From: JBMYRH01 sp049602155
GTDB taxonomy: Bacteria; Myxococcota_A; UBA9042; PHBI01; JBMYRH01
Direction of reading: 5' to 3'
Assembly: GCA_049602155.1 (NCBI GenBank)
Contig: JBMYRH010000005.1
Coordinates: 124,001-188,000, forward strand
DNA: 64,000 nt
In this document: positions 26,882 to 36,300 of the stretch, piece after piece
Layout of the letters: every line of letters starts with the position of its first letter
Position numbering within the stretch: position 1 is the stretch's first letter
Translations under genes and position numbers: made by a program
The notes under the pieces: model-generated
Databases searched by the model: none
The model's input: the letters and a program-made list of their open reading frames with translations, nothing else
Told to the model about the DNA's origin: nothing

Positions 26882-27344
26882 CGCAGGAGTGCTCCTCTGG
26901 TGCGCACACACAGAACGCGTGCTGCTGCCGGGGGCGTTCGATACAGCACGTCATTGGCAAGCATGCCGCAGCGAAAGAGGCGGAGCAAGTCCAACTGCGG
27001 CACTAACCGGCCGAAGTCGAGCTGGCGAGAGGCGGTAGGTGGCGCGCAGTCAGTGTTTCACGAGACATTTCTTTCATATCAACCGCGGTTACGACCTGCG
27101 GAGGAAGGGGCCCTCGCATTTTGGATGTGCGGGGTAACTCGGTCCCAAACGGAGGCACAGTTCTACGTTGACACGCTGTGCTTCTGTCCCGGGTTTAGCA
27201 GCGTTGTTTCAATCAGACGCGCGCGAGGGTTGACGGGACAAAGGCAAAACCGGTTTCCTTGATCGCAGCGCCTACGTTCGGCATTTGGGGACGTTTGGGG
27301 TTACTGTCGACAATCATCCGCGACACCTGTGAGGGCACGACACG
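26882..27344. other. Divergent intergenic region between the two Cys-rich giants
   Basis: These 463 bp separate the two surface-protein starts and must hold both promoters. A perfect TTGACA lies at 27168-27173 on the plus strand, but no good -10 follows at normal spacing (GGTTTA at 18 bp). A 120-residue open frame at 26900-27262 has no ribosome site and a composition unlike its neighbours, so I do not call it. GAGGG 8 bp before ATG 27345 serves the giant gene. Confidence 0.5.
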
Positions 27345-30300
27345 ATGAACGGCACAAGGCGGGAACTGGTCTGCATAGCGGTCGGTATGTGGGCCACGCT
27401 AGGCATGGCCTGCGCGACCGAACGCGGTCCAGAGCCGACCCCCGAGACTCCGGCGGCGATGGCGACAGCGACTTTAGGGGCGGCTGATGAGCCCACGATC
27501 AGCATCGTGGCGCCGACGAACTTTACGGACTACGCGTTCGTCGAACCGGGGACAAACGTTGGGCTCCTCGTCAACGTTGAGAACGCTCAGCTGGGCCCCG
27601 GTGGCTACTATTACCGGATCTTTGTGGACGGACAGATCGTCGGCTCCGAGGCGAGCGCCTCGTACACGCTTCAAGCGCTGCCGAAGGGGCGCCGGCATGT
27701 CGCCGTGCAGCTCTCTGAAGCGAACGGGACCCCCCTGACAAACCCCGAGGCGACTGACAGCATTTACGTGCTCCTGAAGGCCTCCTGCGACAGTGATGAC
27801 GCCTGCGATGACGGGCTCTTCTGTTCCACCCAGAGCTGCACCCTGGGGGATCAAACCTGTGCCTACGGGGGGCTCCCCGACTGCTGCGATCATGATCTCG
27901 AGTGCCCAGGTGGTGCGTTTTGTGAGGATCACGTGTGCAAGGAATGCACCGTTGCTGATCAGAATACGCAGTGCAATGACGGGAACAGCTGCACGGCGGA
28001 TTTCTGCGATCCCATCACCTTTGAATGTGTCCACGCGCAGATCGAGGGCTGCTGTAACACCGCCGAGGACTGTGACGACGGTCTGTTCTGCACGGACGAC
28101 GCCTGCTCAGCGGGCACCTGTGCGTACACGGCCACCGAAGATCCCTCCTGCTGCGATACGGACGCGGACTGCGCCGTCGACGACCCCTGTGTCGCGACCA
28201 TGTGCTACAAAAGCGTGACGAAGGGCGTCCAGTTCTGCCGCATGGGGCCGCCCGCGCCCGGGTGCTGTACTGCAGCTGATGACTGCGATGACGACGACCA
28301 GTGCACCATCGATTCATGCTACGTCGCGCCCGGCGAAGAGGTCGGTCAATGCACCTATGTGCCGGATCCCGAGGACCCACTGTGCTGTGTGGATGTCGGC
28401 GACTGTGACGACGGAGACCCCTACACCCTCGACGCCTGTGTAGACCATCAGTGTCAGCACATCCACGACGAGAGCGTCTGCCTCTTACCGACGGCCTCCG
28501 GGCTAGTCATTAACGAGATGATGATCGCGCCCGGTGCGGTGCCGGACTACGTCGGCGAGTGGTTTGAGATTTACAACCCCACGGCCTCTGGCGTGCAGGT
28601 CCATAACTGGACCATTGAGACGAGCACAGGGCAGAGCTACACCATCAACCACTTGGGGCTTCAAGTGCTGCCCGGCGGTTACCTGAGCTTCGGCCGACTC
28701 AAGGATCCCGAGAAGGTGGGCTTCACGGTGCATCACGCATACGGCGACGCGATCACCTTCCCGGACCCTGCGGAGACAGGCGCCTCTGAAGCGTGGACGT
28801 TGCGCCTCAAAGATGATGAAGGCGTGCTGGTCGATGAGGTCGCCTTCGACAGCGATGACTGGGACGTGATCGACGGCCGCTCCGTCGAGCTGCGCAACCC
28901 GTTCACGGACAATAATGACCCCGATAACTGGCGTGCTGCGGGCCAAAGCGAGATCCCCGCGAAGAACCAGGTCTATGGGCCGCTGACCTTCAAGCTCTAC
29001 GGGTCGCCTCGCCTCTTCAATATGTCCGGATTTCTCGGCCTTGAGGACGAGACATGCGAGCTCCCCGAGGGCTCGGACATCTGCACCGAGGGGCGCTGCA
29101 GTCTGCACGGCACCTGCGAGTTCATTCAGCGCGAATCATGTTGCAAGGTCGACGAGGATTGTGAGGACGGTAACCCATGCACGGAGCGCACCTGCATTGA
29201 AGACTTGAATCTATGCACGCTGCCGCTCGCTACGCCGAATTGCTGTCTGACCGACTCTGAGTGCGACGACGGGAATCCCTGCAACTTGGATCGCTGCATC
29301 GGTTCGCGTTGCCGTTACAGCCAGCCAGTTGTGCCGGGCTGTTGTCACCTGGACTCAGATTGCGAAGACGGCTCGGTGTGCACGATCAACCTCTGTGATC
29401 CGGACGACAACACCTGCAGTGTTCCGCTCCCTGGGGACCCGAATTGCTGCGCCGCTGATGCCAATTGCGACGACGGCTCACCCGCCACGCTGGATCTCTG
29501 CAACATGGAGGTGAACCTCTGCGAGTACCCGCCCGATCCCGACTTCTGTACGAGCGCCGCCGACCCCTGTGATGACGGGAACCCCTGCACATCTGACAGC
29601 TGCTCTGTCGGGCCACAGATCTGTAACCACCTCCCGATCCCCGGCTGTTGCCTCTCGTCCGAGCAGTGCAGTGATGATGGGCAGGCATGCACGCAGGCGG
29701 TCTGTCAGCCGGATACCAATCAGTGCGTGCATACGCAGATCGCAGGGTGCTGTGACGTGGCGGCAGACTGCGATGACGGCAACCCATGCACGGATGAGCT
29801 CTGCTCGTCGCTCAACAACTGTCACCACCGTCCTGTAGAGGACTGCTGTATCGCGGACTCAGAGTGCAATGACGGCGATCCTTGCACGGTGGATCTCTGT
29901 AATTTCGGGGGCTGCATCCATCAGCATCAGGACGGCTGCTGCACCCCCGGTGCAGTTCAAGGGATCCTAGAGGCTCAATGTGGTGCGCTGCCGGACGCTT
30001 GCGACCTTTGGACCTGCGACGGGACTGGGCTTGAGGGCGACTGCGAGCTCGATATCGGCGCGGGGTGCTGTGACACCCAGGAAGACTGCGATGATGACAA
30101 CCTCTGTACGTTGAACTTCTGCGCGGTAGGGAACAGCTGTAAGACACTGCCGCTGACGACTGGAGGCTGCTGTGCCTCGAATTTCAACTGCGGAGCCGAC
30201 GAGTACTGTGACCTCGTCAGCAACACCTGCGTCGTTCAGCAGGGCGTTGGCGGGATCTGTGTGGGTGACGCGGACTGTGAAACGGGCATCTGTTTCTTGG

Positions 30301-33300
30301 GGGAGTGCACCTGCCCAATCGGGTTTGAGGGAGACGACTGCGACATCCCGGTGTGCACACCGAACTGTCCGGCTCCGTTTGAGTGCACGGTGGCCGGTTG
30401 CGTTCACCCAAACCCGAACTGGAACGCGCACATTCAGCCGGTCTTAGAACAGAAGTGTGGCACCTTCGATGCCCCATCCGACGTCTGCGCGCCAGGTGAC
30501 GCCGCCTCGTTCTGCTTCTTGATGCTCGTCGAGACCTGCAATACGCACCACGGTGCGGAGTGCACGGGGGAGCCCCAGCTCGACTCGGGCAAGCCTCAAT
30601 GCTTCAACGCGCAGCAAGCCGCCACGATTGAGACTTGGCTTGAGAATGGCGCCGATTGCGGTCCAGACGGCGTCGTGTGTGATTTTGGTGACGCGTGCAC
30701 CCTCAACGGTGAGTGTGACAATGGAGAGTGCATCGGAGAGATCCCCTGCACCAATGACGGCACATGCGCGCTCGATGGCGACCTCTTCGAGTGCGCCTGC
30801 CTTTCTGGTTACGCCGGGTTGACGTGCGAGATCGATGTCGATGAGTGCGCGGACCAGACGGTGCTGGGGCCGGTGGTGCTGCCGAATACCGGGCAAAATG
30901 CCCTCGCGGACGTCATCGTGGTGCGCTCGCCCGCGACACGCGACGGCTGCGTCATTGGCTTTGAGTTTGTCCTCGCGAGCTCTCCGGCGGGCAATGGACA
31001 AGATTGGCAGGCCCACGTGTATGACCTCGAGGGCACGGCTGTCACGTTGCGCGCGAGCGCCACCATCGAGGTTGAGACAGGGCTGACTGGCCAGGCTCAG
31101 ACCGCGATGCTTGACGGCTGCTTGGAGATTGAAGAGGGGCAGTTTGCTGCGCTGTACAACCCGCAGGGCGACACGGAGATCTCGTTGAGCTCCAGCGGGG
31201 AGGGCTACTTCTTCCTGAACGACTCACCGACCGCTGAGGTCGACGGAGCCCCGGAGGCCTTCTCGTTGTCCTCTGGCGCTGCGGCGCTGCGCGCGATGCT
31301 CGGGCACGAGGCACCCTGCAAGAACGGGGCGACCTGCGCTGATGACATCGACAGCTTCGAGTGCACATGTGCCCCGGGCTACGGGGGCGTCACGTGTGCG
31401 CTCGACCTCGATGAGTGTGATCCGAACCCCTGCCAAAATGGCGGCACCTGCGTCGATAACGTTGATGGCTTCAGCTGCGATTGCCCCGCGGGCTACGAGG
31501 GGACGCTGTGCGAAATCGACTTTGATGATTGCTCGGTGGCGGTCCCGTTGGGGCCAGCGGAGTTCATCGATGACGCGGCGTCGTCTGCGCATGTGGTGGT
31601 CTTACCGCAGTCGGCTCCGGCGGAGGGGTGCCTGTCAGCCATCGCGGTCGACTTGGCGTCGGTCCCTGAGGATCAAACGGGGACCTGGCACGTGCGCATC
31701 TACGACGTGCTCTTCGGGTTCGCGACCCTCCAAGACAGCGCGCCGTTGACGGTCAGTATGACGACCATGGCCCCCCAGATGGTGGGGGTCTCCCCTTGTC
31801 TGCCTATCGCCGAAGGGCAGCATGTTGGTCTCTACTACGACGGTGGGCCGACGCGCCTCGGGTTCTCGGCAGAGCCGGGCACCGGCTACTACTACCTCAC
31901 CTCGCCTCCAGGCGACGAGCTGGGAGCCACGACCACCCTCAACACGTGGACCGGTTCGCCCGGCCTGCGTGCCTACATCGAGGTCCCGCAGTGTCAGAAC
32001 GGGGCAGGGTGTGAAGACGGGGCGGACAGCTACACTTGTGAGTGCGTCCCGGGCTACGACGGGGACAACTGTGAGACTGATGTGGACGACTGCGCCGTCA
32101 CACCGTGCCTCAACAATGGCACGTGTGAGGACTTGGTCGATGACTTTGCCTGCGAGTGCGCCATCGGGTTCACCGGCGAAGTGTGTGAGACCGACATCGA
32201 CAACTGTGGTTTTGCCCCCTGTGAGAACGGTGCGAGCTGCGCAGACATCGTCGATGACTACGTATGCACGTGTGACGATGGCTACACGGGCAAGAACTGC
32301 CAGACCGACGTCAACGAGTGTGCGACAGCGAGCATGGTGGGCCCGGAGACGGTGGCCTCGGCGGGGATCCACGATGCGCATTTGGTGGTGAACCAGACGC
32401 CGGTTCTCTTGGATGGCTGTGTCGAGTCGGTCACATTAGCGCTAGGCAGTGGCCTGACCTTTGAGGGCAAAGATTGGGCCCTCCAAGTGCTGGAGATGAA
32501 CGGCGACGCGGCGACTTTAGTGACGATGCAGCCGCTTGACATCGACGGTGACTTTCTGGGGATCCAGACGATCACCCTCGACAAGTGCGTGGACGTGGTC
32601 GCCGGCCAACACCTCGGGATCACGAACACCCATGGTGCGACAGAGCTGAAGGTGAAAGAGGGCGACCTTGACGGCGATGGCTACGGCTATTGGGAGCTCA
32701 TGGCCCCGGCTGGCACGGTCAACGGGCAAATCAAGGCGCTCCAAGCGGTCCAGTACGGTCACTCTGGCTGGCGCGCAAACCTCAAGCACCCGACGGTCTG
32801 TGACAACGGGGGCGCTTGCGTCGACGGTGTAGCCGCCACGTCCTGTATGTGTGCGCCAGGCTTTGAAGGGCCGAACTGCGAAACGAACATCGATGAGTGT
32901 GGTCCGGCTCCTTGCCAGAACGGTGCGATCTGCAATGACGGCGTCAACGCCTACACGTGTACCTGCGCAGACGGGTTCACCGGGGGGGATTGCGAGGTCA
33001 ACATCGACGAGTGCGCCGATGAACCTTGCTTAAATGGAAGCATCTGCAGCGATCTCGTCTTCGACTATTTCTGCGCCTGTCCGCCCGGCTTTGAGGGCAA
33101 GCAGTGCGAAACCAACATCGACGATTGTGCGGATGAGCCCTGCGAAAATGGCTCTGGCTGTCAGGACGCCGTCGACGACTATGTGTGCCACTGCCTCGAA
33201 GGGTTCACCGGCAAAGACTGCCAGATCGACATCGATGACTGTGATCCGAACCCATGCAACGGCTCAGAGTGCGTGGACCTCGTCGCGGACTTCGCGTGCC

Positions 33301-36300
33301 TATGCAGCCCGGGTATGGTCGGTGAGACGTGCGCGACGGACGCCGATGAATGCCTCGATGAGTACACGTATGGTCCGCTCATCTTACCGCAGGTTAACGT
33401 GTCGCCATTCGACGTGGTGCTCTACAGTCGACCGGCCGCTGATGACGGCTGTGTGACCGAGGTCACCCTCAAGTTGGCGACCCTCGCAGCGGACGGGGCG
33501 GTCTATGAGGTGCGCTCCTATGAGGCCTTCGCCGAGTCCGTCATCCTGAAGAGCAAACGCGCGATCACGGTCAACCCCAACCTGACCAATGAGCAGGTGG
33601 TGACCGTGGAGCCCTGCTTACCGGTCGCTCAGGGGCATCACTTGGCCCTCGCTAACGCGACCGGGGACACCAATTTAGCCTACGACGCTGAGATAGAGGG
33701 GCCGGGCTATTGGTCCATCTTGGAGGCCAGCAGCGACGAGGTGGATGCACCGGCGGATCCGTTCGAGCGTGAGGTCGGAGAGGTCGCGCTGCGTCTGGTG
33801 GTCGACTTCGCGTACCCCTGCGCGAACGGAGCAGGCTGCATCGATGTCCTGAACGGCTATGCCTGCGTCTGTACCGATGGCTTTGATGGGATCGATTGCG
33901 AGATCAACCTCGACGAATGCGACCCCAACCCGTGCGCGCACGGTGTGTGCGTCGACTACATCGCCGAGTACGCGTGCGAGTGTGAGCTCGGCTACGAGGG
34001 CACCAACTGCGAGATCAACATTGATGATTGCGCAGACGCACCTTGCACCAATGGTGCGCTCTGCGTGGATGGTGTGGACGCCTACACCTGCGAATGTCCG
34101 GCGGGCTACGACGGGGAGACCTGCGACAACGACATCGATGATTGCGCCTCGGAGCCGTGTCAGAACGGCGCGGCCTGCAAAGACCAAGTCGACGCCTTCA
34201 CGTGCCTCTGCCCGGACGGCTTCTCGGGTGACCTGTGTGAGACGAACATTGACGAGTGCGCGGTTGAGCCCTGCCAGAATGGCGCCCCTTGTGAGGACCT
34301 GATCGCCGATTACGAGTGCGCCTGCTTGCCTGGGTTCCACGGCAAGAACTGTCAGACAGAGATCGACGAGTGCGCCGTGGAGAGCGAGCTTGGACCTGGG
34401 AGCCTGCCTGTGGTGGGGGGGCTCGCCGAGGCGATGGCGGTCAGTCAGGAGGAGGTGCTCTTGTCGGGCTGTGTCGACGCCATCACCTACCGCCTGGGTG
34501 GCACCCCGCCGGGCGCGGGTGACGGCTGGGAGGTCCGCACCTACACAGTCGACACCTACACGGATGAGGCTGTCCTCCGTTCGCGGCAACCGATCGCTCA
34601 AATCACGCTCTTCCTGAACACACCGGTGACGATCCCGATAGAGCCTTGTGTGCCGATTACAGCGTTCGACCGTGTCGCCTTGGTCAACACCAACGGGTCA
34701 CTGCGACTGCAGCATGACGCCGAGGTTGGGGATGGCTTCTGGGCCCTGGATACGGCTCCTGAAGACTCCGTGGATGGTGAGCCGACGACCTTGGTGCGCC
34801 TTGAGGGGCGCATGGGCTTCCAGGCCCACGTCAGTCACACAGTGCCCTGCGAAAACAGCGGGTCATGCACCGACCTAGTGAACGCCTACACCTGCAACTG
34901 CGCGCCGGGCTTCTCAGGCTTCAACTGCGAGATTAATGATGACGAGTGTGACCCGAGCCCGTGCCAAAACGGGGGCACATGCACCGACGGCGACAACAGC
35001 TACTCCTGTGATTGCTTGGAGGGTTTTGGCGGGTTTGACTGTGAGACGGACTTCAATGAGTGCCTCTTCAACACCTGCCAGAACGGCGGCACCTGCGTGG
35101 ACTCACCAGGGAGCTTCGAATGCCTCTGTCTGAGTGGGTTCGAAGGGCCGCTGTGCCAGTACAATATCAACGAGTGCGATCCGGACCCCTGCGAGAACGG
35201 TGGTCTGTGTTTAGACGGCGTCGCGAGCTTCACCTGTGAGTGTCAGTCCGACGAGACCGGGTTCGAGGGGCCGACCTGCAGTTCCAACGTGGACGATTGT
35301 GCCGGCAACCCCTGTCAGAATGGAGCGGCTTGTGAAGACCGGACGCTCGGTTATTTCTGCGCCTGTACGGCGGGCTTCGCGGGGGAGACCTGTGCAGTCA
35401 ACGTGGATGATTGCTCAGATAACCCATGCAAGAACGGGGGGACCTGCAGTGACGGTACATCGACGTACTTCTGTGCATGCGTGGAGGGCTTCGCGGGGTC
35501 GAACTGTGAGGTGAACATTGATGACTGCGCCGCGAACCCCTGCCTGAACCAAGGGGCCTGTGTCGACGGCGTGGCGAGCTACAGTTGTGATTGCGCCGCG
35601 GGCTACAGTGGGGACCAGTGCGAACTGAACGTTGACGATTGCCAAGGGGACCCGTGTCAGAACGGGGCGGTGTGCCAGGACTTAATCGACGACTATATGT
35701 GTCACTGCGCTGCGGGCTACACGGGCGATGACTGTGAAGTGGACGTGGATGAGTGCGAGGGTGCGCCGTGCCTCAATGGCGGAGTTTGTGTGGACGGCGT
35801 CGACGCCTACACCTGTGAATGTGTGACAGGGTTTGTCGGGACCAACTGCGAGACGAACGTGGATGAGTGTGCCGATACGCCCTGCAAACACAGCGCGAAT
35901 TGCGTGGATCTGGTCAACGATTATCACTGTGACTGTGCCCCAGGGTTTGTGGGTCAGGACTGCGAGGTCGACGCCGATGAGTGTCTAGATGCCGACGACA
36001 TTGGCCCAGAGGCGCTCCCAACGGTGACGCCGAACACGGCCGATGGCGTCATCTTGATGGAGCCAAATCAGCTCGAGGGCTGCGTGGACACCATCACCGT
36101 GCGCTTCGGCAACGTCGCGGTCGGCGGTGGCAGCGGCTTCGAGGTTCGCAGCTACTCGTTATATGCCAACGAAGCGACTCAGGTAGATCGCCGCCCAGTG
36201 GTGTTGAACGGCAACCTCTTTAACGAGCAGACCGTGACCGTAGAGCCTTGTTTGCCGGTCGCAGCGGGGCACTTCATCGGCCTGGTGAACACCAATGGTG

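Noticed and set aside
26900..27262. 120-residue frame in the divergent intergenic gap
   Set aside because: No ribosome site; composition and Cys use differ from both neighbours; no motif. The gap is better explained as promoter DNA.
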